From contig NZ_CM002139.1 in the NCBI RefSeq assembly GCF_000454545.1, positions 531,538 to 587,273 on the forward strand: DNA of 55,736 nucleotides, given 5' to 3'. The notes beneath the pieces were generated by a model. That model did no database searches, was not told the origin of the DNA, and saw nothing but the letters and a program-made list of their open reading frames with translations. Of the stretch, positions 8,712 to 17,689 are shown piece after piece. The DNA is from Xanthomonas cassavae CFBP 4642. GTDB taxonomy: Bacteria > Pseudomonadota > Gammaproteobacteria > Xanthomonadales > Xanthomonadaceae. Position 1 is the first letter of the stretch; each line of letters opens with the position of its first letter. Position numbers and translations under genes: made by a program.

Positions 8712-9409
8712 ATCAAGTCCTATCTCATCAACATGCAGCGCAGCGGCGACCGGCTGCGGGCGATGTCGGCGCGGTTGCAGGCGATGGACCTGCCGCCCGA
8801 GCGCTTGCCCCGCGGTGGATGGAGCGACCTCGACGCCCGAGCAGATCGTCGCGTTCGTGCACGAGCGCCCGCTGGAAGGATCCGGCGAAGGCTACAGCAG
8901 CGGCCCGCGTCGCTGGACCGCCTCCACCATCGGCCGCTTCCTGAGCCGCCAGGCGGCCTGGCGCATCGCCGCCGATTCCGACGATGCCTACACCGCCATC
9001 TTCGAAGACGACGATGCATTGCCGGCGCTGTTGCGCAGCACCGACTGGCTTCCGCACGGCACCAGCATCGTGCGGCTGGAGCCATCCTATAACCGGATCA
9101 AGCCCGATGCCAAGGTAACCGAGATTGCCGGCCGTCAATTGCGCCTGGTGCGACCATCGCGCCACCAGCATTGCTGGACGGTGTGCGCCGGCGCACGGAT
9201 CATCAGTCGCGGGGCGGCGCGCTTGCTGCTTGCCCCCGATGCGCGCTGGCACACCATGGCCGACATCTTTTTGTTCGGGTGGAACCCGTCGCCGGTGGCG
9301 CATCAGCTGGCCACCTACCAGCTCTCCCCTGGCGGCCTGCATCCAGGACAAGTCCTTCCATGCAGCGCGCATGCGGCCCACACGCGCACACGCGTTCAGC
9401 GTTGCCTGA
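8712..9409 (+). pseudogene. Glycosyltransferase family 25 (LPS biosynthesis), triple-damaged
   Basis: The conceptual product is a LPS-type glycosyltransferase of family 25: KSYLINMQRSGDRLRAM, then AVDGATSTPEQIVAFV, IFEDDDALPAL with the DxD-like metal motif, and DIFLFGWNPSPV. Three lesions are visible. The codon where homologues start reads ATC at 8712 and no good start precedes it. A CCCC run at 8808-8811 carries one base too many, so the reading shifts before AVDGAT. A second CCCC run at 9326-9329 appears one base short, because the expected CIQDKSFHAARM end lies in the next frame and stops at 9409. The gene should not give an intact enzyme unless the two runs are sequencing errors. It lies between hemD and the thioesterase remnant. 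Confidence 0.72.
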
Positions 9410-9581
9410 CCTGCGATTCGCCAGCGACCAGCACGCGGGTTTGACGCGGTCTCAGCACCACCGGTCATCACGCGATGCTGCACGCGTTCACCATGCGGTA
9501 CCGCATGTCGTCTCCTTGCACAAGACGCTCGCCGGACATTGCGGCATGATGCCGCCCTTCGCCGTCTTCCCGCCTTCGTCG

Positions 9582-10052
9582 ATGACTCCTTCGTACACGC
9601 TCGCATCCGCCCTGCAGTCGCTGCAGCAGCAATTCATCGCCATGCCGCCGGTGCTGTCGATGGGCATCGCCGTCGACGGATTGCACGATGGTGCGCTGCG
9701 CCTGCGTGCGCCACTGCAGGCCAACGTCAACGACAAGGCCAATGCGTTCGGTGGCAGCCTGGCCTCGCTGATGACGCTGGCCGGCTGGGGCTGGCTGACG
9801 CTGCAGCTGCAGCTGGCCGGACACGATGCCGACGTCTATGTGGCCGATAGCCAGCTGCGTTACGTGGCGCCGGTGTATGAAGAGCTGGTGGCCGACGCGG
9901 CGCCCTCCGAGCTGGGCGGCTGGGAGGCGTTTCTGGCCACCTTCCGGTAGCGCGGAAAGGCGCGGATCGGCATGCGCGCGCAGATCGCGCTGGGCTCGGG
10001 AACGGCCGCGGCCACCTTGAGCGGGCGTTTCGTGGCGTTCCCGAAACGGTAG
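9582..10052 (+). pseudogene. YiiD-type thioesterase with in-frame amber stop
   Basis: The first 122 codons encode a hot-dog fold thioesterase-like protein (NDKANAFGGSLASLMTLAGW matches the conserved helix and turn of the YiiD C-terminal thioesterase family). At 9948-9950 a TAG interrupts the frame after LATFR. The same frame continues without another stop for 33 codons to a second TAG at 10050-10052 and encodes a plausible family C-terminus (RIGMRAQIALGSGTAAATL, then GRFVAFPKR). A CAG to TAG change at codon 123 explains this most simply. The product would be truncated by about a fifth and lack its last strands, so it is probably non-functional unless the stop is read through. Alternative starts at 9546 and 9549 add a hydrophobic, proline-rich tail. 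Confidence 0.75.
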
Positions 10053-10079
10053 GATGCGGGCTGGATCGGGGGAAAGCGG

Positions 10080-10502
10080 ATGCGTGCAGTCATTGGAGCG
10101 GTGCTCGTGCTGGGATTGGCGCTGCTGAGCGGGGCAGCCTCGGCCGGCAGCCGGGCGCAGGCGCGTGCGCTGGAAACCACCCAGGCGGCCTATACGGCCG
10201 CGGTGCGCTGGAGCGATTTCGACGCCGCGCAGGGGTTTATCGAACCGGCCTATGCCCAGGCCCACCCGGTCAGCGACCTGGAACGCTCGCGCTACGAGCA
10301 GGTGCAGATTTCCGGCTACCGCGAGCTGCGTACCGGCGATGATGCCAACGGCGACCTGCGCCGCGAGGTGGAGTTGCGGGTGATCAACCGCAATACCCAG
10401 GCCGAACGGCTGGTGCGCAGCATCGAGATCTGGCGCTGGGATGCCGAGCACAAACGCTGGTGGCTGGCCAGCGGCCTGCCCGACCTGTGGAAGGGCCAGT
10501 AG
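10080..10502 (+). CDS. Small secreted protein, unknown function
   Basis: A 140-residue protein with a clear Sec signal peptide (MRAVIGAVLVLGLALLSGAASAG, cleavage after ASA at about residue 21). The mature part is a compact alpha/beta domain: a helix (RAQARALETTQAAYTAAV), then charged strands rich in Glu and Arg, ending in WWLASGLPDLWKG. It resembles periplasmic proteins with a NTF2-like or DUF4440-like layout, but I cannot name a family. It stands alone, co-directional with the rhodanese gene 75 bases downstream. Confidence 0.75.
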   Translation: MRAVIGAVLVLGLALLSGAASAGSRAQARALETTQAAYTAAVRWSDFDAAQGFIEPAYAQAHPVSDLERSRYEQVQISGYRELRTGDDANGDLRREVELRVINRNTQAERLVRSIEIWRWDAEHKRWWLASGLPDLWKGQ

Positions 10503-10577
10503 CCCGGCCAGTGTGCGCTGGCCGTCGTGCGTGCCAGCTGTGCGACAATTCCCGCCCGCTTGACTGACCCTGACCCC

Positions 10578-11012
10578 GTGAATTTCGAAGAGCTTCAGGC
10601 CTTTGTCGGCCGCAACCCCATGTTGTCGCTGGCCCTGGTGGGCCTGACCATCGCCCTGATCGTCACCGAGGTCGCGCGCCTGTTCCGTGGGTACCGCGCA
10701 CTCAAGCCGGCCGAGTTGACCCGCTTGATCAACAGCGAAGACGCGCTGGTGATCGACCTGTCGCCCAGCGCCGATTTCGAGAAGGGCCATATCGCCGGCA
10801 GCCGCAACGTGGCGCTGGCCAAGTTCGACCCGGCCAGCAAGCTGCTGACCAACGCCAAGGCATCGCCAGTGGTGGTGGTCTGCCGTAGCGGTAACACCTC
10901 TGCAGGCGCGGCCAAGACGCTGAAGAAAGCCGGCTTCGAGAAGGTGTACTGGCTCGAAGGCGGCGTGGCTGCCTGGCAGATGGCCGAGCTACCACTGATC
11001 AAGGGCCGCTGA
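10578..11012 (+). CDS. Membrane-anchored rhodanese-like protein (YibN type)
   Basis: A 144-residue single-domain rhodanese. An N-terminal membrane anchor (NPMLSLALVGLTIALIVTEVARLF, about residues 13-36) is followed by a rhodanese domain with DLSPSADFEKGHIAGSRN and the active-site loop CRSGNTSAGA carrying the sulphur-accepting cysteine. The GTG at 10578 was chosen because it starts MNFEELQAF directly before the anchor; the in-frame ATG at 10527 adds an unlikely leader. The order rhodanese-secB-gpsA matches enterobacterial yibN-(grxC)-secB-gpsA, here without the glutaredoxin gene. Function is presumed sulphur transfer at the membrane. Confidence 0.86.
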   Translation: MNFEELQAFVGRNPMLSLALVGLTIALIVTEVARLFRGYRALKPAELTRLINSEDALVIDLSPSADFEKGHIAGSRNVALAKFDPASKLLTNAKASPVVVVCRSGNTSAGAAKTLKKAGFEKVYWLEGGVAAWQMAELPLIKGR

Positions 11013-11121
11013 TCCGCCTTGTGCGGCGCCCGACAAGCCCCCATTGCTTGCGTGAGATACTTGCGTTTTCACGTCTGCATCATTCAACGCTGCATCCACC
11101 GAACCGTTTCTGGAGTTAGGA

Positions 11122-11634
11122 ATGTCCGACGAAATCCTCAACGGCGCCGCTGCGCCGGCCGACGCCGCTGCTGGTCCCGCCTTCACCATCGAAAAGATTT
11201 ACGTCAAGGACGTCTCTTTCGAATCGCCGAACGCACCGGCGGTGTTCAATGACGCCAACCAGCCCGAGCTGCAGCTGAACCTCAACCAGAAGGTCCAGCG
11301 CCTCAACGACAACGCGTTCGAAGTCGTGCTGGCCGTGACCCTGACCTGCACCGCCGGTGGCAAGACCGCTTATGTGGCCGAAGTACAGCAGGCCGGCGTG
11401 TTCGGCCTGGTCGGCCTGGAGCCGCAGGCGATCGACGTGCTGCTGGGTACCCAGTGCCCGAACATCCTGTTCCCGTACGTGCGCACCCTGGTCAGCGACC
11501 TGATCCAGGCCGGTGGCTTCCCGCCGTTCTACCTGCAGCCGATCAATTTCGAAGCCCTGTACGCAGAAACTCTGCGTCAGCGTCAGAACGAAGGCACCTC
11601 GCTGGCCGATTCAGAGCCGGCCGGCAACGCCTAA
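11122..11634 (+). CDS. secB: Protein-export chaperone SecB
   Basis: A 170-residue SecB, the homotetrameric cytosolic chaperone that keeps preproteins unfolded and passes them to SecA. The family signatures are clear: [19 protein letters not shown] near the N-terminus, QPELQLNLN, the long core strand [19 protein letters not shown], and [20 protein letters not shown] followed by [11 protein letters not shown] typical acidic, Ala-rich N-terminus and a short disordered tail are present. TGGAGTTAGGA provides a good ribosome binding site just before the ATG. gpsA follows 15 bases downstream, so the two are one operon, as in most gamma-proteobacteria. Confidence 0.97.
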   Translation: MSDEILNGAAAPADAAAGPAFTIEKIYVKDVSFESPNAPAVFNDANQPELQLNLNQKVQRLNDNAFEVVLAVTLTCTAGGKTAYVAEVQQAGVFGLVGLEPQAIDVLLGTQCPNILFPYVRTLVSDLIQAGGFPPFYLQPINFEALYAETLRQRQNEGTSLADSEPAGNA

Positions 11635-11649
11635 GCTGCGGTTGCGCCG

Positions 11650-12675
11650 ATGAGCGATTCGACTCACAAGATCGCCGTTCTCGGCGCCGGTTCCTGGGGC
11701 ACGGCCCTGGCCGCGCTGCTCGCCAGGCACGGTCATCCGACCGTGCTCTGGGGCCGCGATGCGGCGATGGTGGATGCCATCGACCGCACCCACGAGAACG
11801 TGCGTTACCTGCCCGGCATTCCGCTGCCCGCCAGTCTGCGTGCCACCACCGACCTGCAGGCGGCCGTCACCGACGCCACCTGGATTCTGGTGGTGGTGCC
11901 CTCGCATGCCTTCACCGAAACGATCCGGCTGATCGCTCCGTTGCGTCCGGCCAACGCTGGCGTGGCATGGGCGACCAAGGGCTTTGAACCGGGTTCCGGA
12001 CGCTTCCTGCATGAAGTGGCACGCGATCTGCTCGGCCCGGCGGTTCCGCTGGCCGTGGTGACCGGGCCGTCCTTCGCCAAGGAAGTCACGCTTGGCCTGC
12101 CCACTGCCATCACCGTGCATGGCGACGATGCCGCGTTTGCGCAGGTCGTGGCCGATGCGATGCATGGCCCCACCTTCCGCGCCTACACCGGCGATGACAT
12201 GGTGGGTGCCGAACTGGGCGGCGCGATGAAGAATGTGCTGGCCGTGGCCACCGGTGTGGCCGACGGCATGCAGCTTGGCCTCAACGCACGCGCCGGTTTG
12301 ATCACGCGTGGCTTGAACGAGATGCTGCGTCTGGCCGCGGTGATCGGTGCGCGTCCGGAAACCCTGATGGGGCTGGCCGGGTTGGGCGATCTGGTGCTCA
12401 CCTGCACCGGCGATCTGTCGCGCAACCGGCGGCTGGGCCTGGCGTTGGGGCGCGGGCAGAGCCTGAACGATGCGATCCGCGAGATCGGCCAGGTAGTCGA
12501 GTCGGTGCAGACGGCCGACGAGGTCATGCGCCAGGCCGAGCAGCATGGCATCGAACTGCCGATCTCCAATGCCGTGCGCGCGGTTCTGCATGGCGAGATC
12601 ACGCCGGAGGCCGGTTTGCAGGGCCTGCTTGCACGCGAGCGCAAGCCCGAGTATCCGCAGACCTTGTTTACCTGA
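11650..12675 (+). CDS. gpsA: Glycerol-3-phosphate dehydrogenase [NAD(P)+]
   Basis: A 341-residue GpsA, which reduces dihydroxyacetone phosphate to sn-glycerol 3-phosphate for phospholipid synthesis. The N-terminal Rossmann motif [10 protein letters not shown], the VVPSHAF loop, WATKGFE and [11 protein letters not shown] are canonical. The C-terminal helical domain holds the catalytic lysine in [16 protein letters not shown], and [19 protein letters not shown], the family signature. Length is normal. It ends an operon with secB and is followed by a very strong hairpin terminator at 12710-12746. Confidence 0.97.
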   Translation: MSDSTHKIAVLGAGSWGTALAALLARHGHPTVLWGRDAAMVDAIDRTHENVRYLPGIPLPASLRATTDLQAAVTDATWILVVVPSHAFTETIRLIAPLRPANAGVAWATKGFEPGSGRFLHEVARDLLGPAVPLAVVTGPSFAKEVTLGLPTAITVHGDDAAFAQVVADAMHGPTFRAYTGDDMVGAELGGAMKNVLAVATGVADGMQLGLNARAGLITRGLNEMLRLAAVIGARPETLMGLAGLGDLVLTCTGDLSRNRRLGLALGRGQSLNDAIREIGQVVESVQTADEVMRQAEQHGIELPISNAVRAVLHGEITPEAGLQGLLARERKPEYPQTLFT

Positions 12676-12709
12676 TCGTGGCATCGCGCATTGACGCGCT
12701 GCGCAGAAG

Positions 12710-12746
12710 CCAACAAAAAGCCCGGCATTGCCGGGCTTTTTGTTGG
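12710..12746. terminator. Bidirectional Rho-independent terminator
   Basis: A perfect 17-base stem: 12710-12726 pairs with 12730-12746 around an ATT loop. Each arm contains a GC core (GCCCGGC) flanked by an A5 tract on the left and a T5 tract on the right, so it can end transcripts from either side. It lies 35 bases after the gpsA stop. Confidence 0.93.
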
Positions 12747-12862
12747 TGTCGATCGCGAAGGCTGGCAGCAAGACGTAGCCGCTTGAACGCGCTGCACCGT
12801 GCTTCTACAGGAGCCGCATTGCGGGCGAGCTGCGCGCAGCGCCCGCCGCCCCCCAAAAGAAA

Positions 12863-12888
12863 GAAGCCCGGTCGGGGGACCGGGCTTC
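12863..12888 (-). terminator. Terminator of ax21
   Basis: An 11-base perfect stem, GAAGCCCGGTC at 12863-12873 with GACCGGGCTTC at 12878-12888 around a four-base loop. On the minus strand it is followed by a T-rich stretch (TTTCTTTTGGGG). It lies 47 bases beyond the ax21 stop at 12935, in the right orientation to end that transcript. Confidence 0.85.
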
Positions 12889-12934
12889 CGATGCAACGCG
12901 GGAGAGAGAGTCGCGTTGCATTTAAACGTGCGGT

Positions 12935-13531
12935 TTACCAGCTGAAGCGCGGGCCAACCGACCATTCCTTGTTGCCGTCGCCATCCATACGGATGTCGCC
13001 GTTGATGCCCCAGTTCTGGTTCAACTTCACCTGCGCGCCAAGGCGGCCGTAGAAGTTGTCGCCGATGTCGATGCCGCGCTTCTTGGAGAAGTCTTCGTAG
13101 CCAGCCAGGGCATAGACTTCGAAGTGTTCGCCGAAGGCGTTACGCAGACCGGCTTCCACGCTGTAGCCGTCGAAGCTGATGTTCGGGGTGTCCAGGTCCA
13201 GCTTGCGGTACGCAACGCGCGCAACGAAGTCGGTGCTGGTGGCGATCTCGTGATTGTAACCCACACCCACGCCCCACTGCTGGAAGTCGGAGTTGGAGCT
13301 TTCGAACACGTTGTCGTTGTCGTCGGCATTCTGCTTGCTGTAGTCACCGAACACGTGGAAGTTCGGAGCAACGGCGTACGAAGCCTTCAGGCCCCAACCG
13401 TCTGCATCGCGACCTTCGGTCGGGGTGCGCACATAGTCGCCTTCGACGAAGTTGTAGGAGAGGTTTTCGGCAGCGGAGGCCGCAAACGGCAGGACAGCGA
13501 GAAGGCCGAGGGCCAGCAGAGAAGTCTTCAT
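12935..13531 (-). CDS. ax21: Ax21-family outer membrane beta-barrel protein
   Basis: A 198-residue secreted protein. It has a Sec signal peptide (MKTSLLALGLLAVLPFAASA, cleaved before AENLSYN), and the mature N-terminus matches the known Ax21 start (AENLSYNFVEGDYVRTP). The rest alternates amphipathic strands (GWGLKASYAVAPNFHVFGDY, WGVGVGYNHEIA, SVEAGLRNAF, FEVYALAGY) and ends with an aromatic C-terminal residue (GPRFSW), typical of a small eight-strand barrel. Ax21 is exported by the general secretory route and found in outer membranes and vesicles. Earlier claims of a quorum-sensing or immune-elicitor peptide were retracted, so only the porin-like assignment is made. It is a single-gene unit with its own terminator. 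Confidence 0.93.
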   Translation of the reverse strand: MKTSLLALGLLAVLPFAASAAENLSYNFVEGDYVRTPTEGRDADGWGLKASYAVAPNFHVFGDYSKQNADDNDNVFESSNSDFQQWGVGVGYNHEIATSTDFVARVAYRKLDLDTPNISFDGYSVEAGLRNAFGEHFEVYALAGYEDFSKKRGIDIGDNFYGRLGAQVKLNQNWGINGDIRMDGDGNKEWSVGPRFSW

Positions 13532-13814
13532 GATCGAGATACCTGTACTTATGGTTTGGGCCGGCGCTGAGGCGGATGCCGTTCGCTGCCGAGATGTAAA
13601 TTCTCCGTTATTCGATGGAACGCGACATGAATTCTGGACTGAGCAGTTGATAAATCATCGCACCAGATTCAGCTGCGCTTTCTTGTATTGCGCCCCGGTA
13701 GCAGTAAAGCCAAGCCCAATTGTGACGAACTTCCCAGCAGCGGATCCGGAGCCGTATAGCTAAACTCTTTGCGCCTGCACGGGATAGGCAATGTGGACTG
13801 ATGACTTCCAGTGA

Positions 13815-15703
13815 AGAGCAGGGCGGATCACGACAACGACGTTGGAAGATCCCAGCAGCGTGGGCGCCGCGCGCACGCAACGCTACATCTATGATGCTGC
13901 AGGCCTGCTGCGTGCATCCGAAGATGCGTTGGGTGGGCGTGTACACCAGTTCTACGATGAAAAGGGCCGGCTCGCGGCGCAAGTCGATGCCACGGGCACC
14001 GTCATCGGCTATAGCTTCGACGGCGCGGACCGGGTGGTCGCCACCACGACGCACGCAAATCGCGTCACGACCTCAAACTGGCTGGTGGACGGAGCAGTGG
14101 TCCCGGCCATGGTGTCGCAGATCGGGCTGCAGACAGACAGCGCCAACGACCGCGTCACCCGTCGTAGCTACGACGACGCAGGTCGGGTACTGACTGAGAC
14201 CAGTGCGGTCGGTACGGTGACTCGTTATGCGTACGATGACGCCGGGCGCCTGATCACCGCCACTATCGGCACCGGGGCCACGGCACGGGTGACACGTAAC
14301 TTCTACGATGCTTCGGGTCTGCTCACAGCGACGCCGGATGCCGAAGGCGTCCTGGTCGAACGCGGCTACGACAAGGCGGGAAGACTGATTCGCACCATCG
14401 CCTATGCAACAGCCACAACGGCTAGCCTGCGCGCCGCCGGCACGCTACAGCAGCTACGTCCAGCAGCCGCAGACGGGGATCAGACCATCCGCCTGTTCTA
14501 TGACGGACGCGGGAATCTGGTTGGCCAGCTCGATCCGGAAGGCTACGTCACCGAGTACGTCTTCGACGAGGATGGCAATAGTCGTGCGACGTTGTCGTAC
14601 TACAGGCAGGTGCCGGAGGCGTCTCGCACGGGCGACTGGGCAAGCATTCGCGGGCAGGTTGCCGCGGTAGCGGATGAAGCTGCCTATCGGCAGCAGCGTC
14701 GGCAGTTCAATAGCATGGGTCAGCTGGAGACCGAGGTCTCCACTAGTGGTCTGGTGACGCGCTACACGTACGATGCGGCGGGTCGTCTGGCGCAGGCCAT
14801 CAGTGAAGACCGCCGTACAGACGAGTGGGGATGGGAGATCGTTAAGACGCGGGAAAATAACCGTTTCTATAACGCGTTTGGTGAGTTGATCGCCGAACTC
14901 GATGGTGCTGGCTCGGAGAAACTGGTCGATGTGCAGTCAGAGCAGGAGCGTCAGGAGCTGATTGCCCGTTGCGCAACGCATTATCAGTACGATGCGCTGG
15001 GTCGCATGATCCGCAGCACCAATCCCAACGGGGTCGCGACATGGTTCGTCCATGATGCCGAAGGGCGCCTGCGCTACACCGCGCAGGGCATGTCCAGTGC
15101 GGAAGGCGTCAAAAACGCACAGGCCGAAGTCACCGAGTGGCGTTACAACGCTTTTGGCGATCAGACGGAGCAGATCCGCTATGTCGGCCGCCTGCAGTTG
15201 GCCGTGCCCGACAGCCGTCAGAGCCTCCTGGATGCACTCGGCACCCTATCTTTCACAGCCGCAAACGACGCGCGCCAACAATTCACCTACAACGCAAACG
15301 GTCAGGTCATCACGGCGACCGACACGCTCGGTGTACGCACGCTGCAGACCTACACGTGTTTGGTCAACTGGAGCGGATTGAGCGTGCAGCCGGCACGCCA
15401 CGTGGCACGGTCACGACCTACAGCTACGATCGTCGCGGTCTGCAGTTGCAGACTGTGCAGGACGCTGGAACGCGACGGCTCAACTTGACGCAAAGCGTTC
15501 GCTACGACGCCTTTGGACGCGCCGTCAGCCAAACCGACGCGCGTGGAAACCTGGCTAATCTCTCGTACGACAGAAATGGCAGGATGATTCAGGTCTCGCG
15601 CATGGTCGACGATCGCGAGGATGTTAGTGATCTCCCAGTTGCACTCGCAGGGGCCCCAGATCTTACGCACCCACCTGGGCCGGGGAAGCTTTCAGAAAGG
15701 TGA
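13815..15703 (+). pseudogene. Rhs/YD-repeat protein, internal fragment with frameshift
   Basis: A fragment of a polymorphic-toxin-type Rhs protein. About 15 YD-like repeats of the form YDxxGRxxxxxxxxxG are visible (YIYDAAGLLRAS, FYDEKGRLAAQ, YAYDDAGRLITA, YQYDALGRMIRS, WRYNAFGDQTEQ). There is no N-terminal signal or PAAR-like region, and the C-terminal core-capping motif and toxin tip are missing. From about 15353 the repeats continue in the +1 frame (VFGQLERIERA, YSYDRRGLQLQT, VRYDAFGRAVSQ, LSYDRNGRM), so one base was lost there. Homology ends near 15610 and the frame closes at 15703. A start at 13842 exists, but repeat sequence is already readable upstream of it. It sits between ax21 and poxB and is most likely a relic of a recombined or transferred rhs gene. 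Confidence 0.8.
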
Positions 15704-15913
15704 CTTTTTGTAGCCCCAGTTTCTGTATGAGCCTGTGAGGTCTCGGGAGAGGGCACCGATGCTGGCGGGTGAGCAGTGACAGCTCGGTCACTCTCCAGCC
15801 AGACCATTCATCTGCCAGGTGCGCGTGAAAGACGTAGCGCGGGCCGCAACTAGACGCCAGGCATACATTCCCGCTGCCAAGCTACCTGCTCAAAGATAGC
15901 GTGGAGCTGCATC

Positions 15914-17641
15914 GTGGGCAAGAAAAAGACGTTGGCACGGTTTCTGGCCGAGACGCTGCAGAGCGCTGGTGTGCAGCGGATCTGGGGGTTGACCGGCGAC
16001 AGCCTCAACGGCCTGACCGATGCCTTGCGCGAGATGCAGACGATCGAATGGATGCATGTGCGCCACGAAGAAGTGGCCGCGTTCGCCGCAGGCGCCGAAG
16101 CGGCGGTGACGGGCGAGCTGGCGGTGTGTGCGGGCAGTTGCGGGCCCGGCAATCTGCATCTGATCAACGGGCTGTTCGACTGTCACCGCAGCCGGCAACC
16201 GGTGCTGGCGATCGCCGCGCATATCCCCTCGTCCGAGATCGGCTTGAGCTATTTCCAGGAAACCCATCCACAGCAATTGTTCCGCGAGTGCAGCCACTTT
16301 GTGGAGCTGGTGACCAACCCGGCGCAGCTGCCGGAAGTGCTGCACCGGGCGATGCGCACCGCCATCCTGCAGCAGGGCGTGGCGGTAGTGGTGATTCCCG
16401 GCGACATCGCGCTGCTGGAGGTGGACAAGCATCTGTCGAGCGCATGGCCGGCGCTGCGCGCACCGCGCCTGTTGCCGGCCGCCGAGGATGTGCAGCAACT
16501 GGCCGAGCTGCTGCAGCAGAGCACGGCGGTCACCCTGTTATGCGGCAGCGGGTGCGCCGGTGCGCACGATGCGGTAGTGGCCCTGGCCGATACGCTCGGC
16601 GCGCCGATCGTGCATGCGCTGCGCGGCAAGGAATACGTGGAGTGGGAAAACCCGTTCGATGTGGGCATGACCGGCTTGATCGGCTTCAGCTCCGGCTACC
16701 ACGCGATGCTCAACTGCGACACCTTGATCATGCTGGGTACGGATTTTCCGTATCGGCAGTTCTATCCGAAGGACGCGACCATCGTGCAGGTGGACCACGA
16801 CCCGGGCGCGCTAGGGCGGCGCACGCCGCTTCAGTTAGGCATTGCGGCGGATGTGGGCGAAACCATCGCGGCCTTAATGCCGCAGTTGCAGCGCCGGGAA
16901 GATCGCCGCTTCCTTGAAAAATCGCTGGAGCACTATCGCACCGCGCGCGACGGGCTGGACGATCTGGCCGTGCCCGCCGATCCGGGCGAGCCGCTGCATC
17001 CGCAGTTCGTTACCCGGCTGATCAGCCAGATTGCCGATCAGGATGCGGTGTTCACCTGCGATGTCGGCACGCCCACGGTGTGGGCCGCGCGCTACCTGCG
17101 CATGAACGGCAAGCGCCGTTTGCTGGGGTCGTTCAACCATGGCTCGATGGCCAATGCCATGCCGCAGGCGCTGGGCGCACAGGCGGCGTTTCCCGGGCGT
17201 CAGGTGATCTCGCTGTCTGGCGATGGCGGCTTTGCAATGTTGATGGGCGACTTCATCTCGCTGGCGCAATTGAAGCTGCCGGTGAAGATCGTGGTGTTCA
17301 ACAATGCCTCGCTGGGCTTTGTGGCGATGGAAATGAAGGCGGCCGGTTACCTGGATACCGGTACCGAGCTGCGCAACCCGGATTTCGCCGCGATGAGCAA
17401 TGCGATGGGCATCCTGGGCATCCGTGTCGATGAGTCGGCGCAGCTGGAGCGCGCGTTGCGGCAGGCATTTGCGCATTCCGGTCCGGCGCTGGTGGATGTG
17501 CGTATCGCCACGCAGGAGCTGGCGGTGCCGCCGGCAATCAAGCTCGAACAGGCCAAGGGTATGGGCCTGTACATGCTCAAGGCGGTGATGAGCGGGCGCG
17601 GCGATGAGGTGTTGCAGCTGGTCAAGACCAATCTGCGCTGA
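15914..17641 (+). CDS. poxB: Pyruvate dehydrogenase (quinone) / pyruvate oxidase
   Basis: A 575-residue thiamine-diphosphate enzyme of the PoxB type, which decarboxylates pyruvate to acetate and CO2 and passes electrons to ubiquinone. The N-terminal domain has [15 protein letters not shown] and the TPP-activating glutamate in [12 protein letters not shown]. The middle FAD domain shows [10 protein letters not shown]. The C-terminal domain holds the TPP motif [15 protein letters not shown] ending in VFNN. Lengths and order fit E. coli PoxB (572) better than acetolactate synthase, which would lack the C-terminal membrane-binding tail seen here ([19 protein letters not shown]). Translation starts at a GTG at 15914. 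Confidence 0.92.
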   Translation: MGKKKTLARFLAETLQSAGVQRIWGLTGDSLNGLTDALREMQTIEWMHVRHEEVAAFAAGAEAAVTGELAVCAGSCGPGNLHLINGLFDCHRSRQPVLAIAAHIPSSEIGLSYFQETHPQQLFRECSHFVELVTNPAQLPEVLHRAMRTAILQQGVAVVVIPGDIALLEVDKHLSSAWPALRAPRLLPAAEDVQQLAELLQQSTAVTLLCGSGCAGAHDAVVALADTLGAPIVHALRGKEYVEWENPFDVGMTGLIGFSSGYHAMLNCDTLIMLGTDFPYRQFYPKDATIVQVDHDPGALGRRTPLQLGIAADVGETIAALMPQLQRREDRRFLEKSLEHYRTARDGLDDLAVPADPGEPLHPQFVTRLISQIADQDAVFTCDVGTPTVWAARYLRMNGKRRLLGSFNHGSMANAMPQALGAQAAFPGRQVISLSGDGGFAMLMGDFISLAQLKLPVKIVVFNNASLGFVAMEMKAAGYLDTGTELRNPDFAAMSNAMGILGIRVDESAQLERALRQAFAHSGPALVDVRIATQELAVPPAIKLEQAKGMGLYMLKAVMSGRGDEVLQLVKTNLR

Positions 17642-17689
17642 GACAGCAGCCACGCTGCACACTACCGCCTGATCTTCCTGGGACGTTCC

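Noticed and set aside
13565..13620. PIP-box between ax21 and the Rhs fragment
   Set aside because: Two TTCG motifs (TTCGC and TTCGA) exist, but the spacer is 24 bases, not 15.
15704..15913. Possible mobile-element remnant between the Rhs fragment and poxB
   Set aside because: A small palindrome (AGTGAC-N6-GTCACT, around 15775) is visible, but I could not recognise an insertion sequence end or a transposase piece.
15914..17641. Acetolactate synthase as alternative for poxB
   Set aside because: Length, the C-terminal tail and lack of an adjacent small subunit gene fit pyruvate oxidase better.
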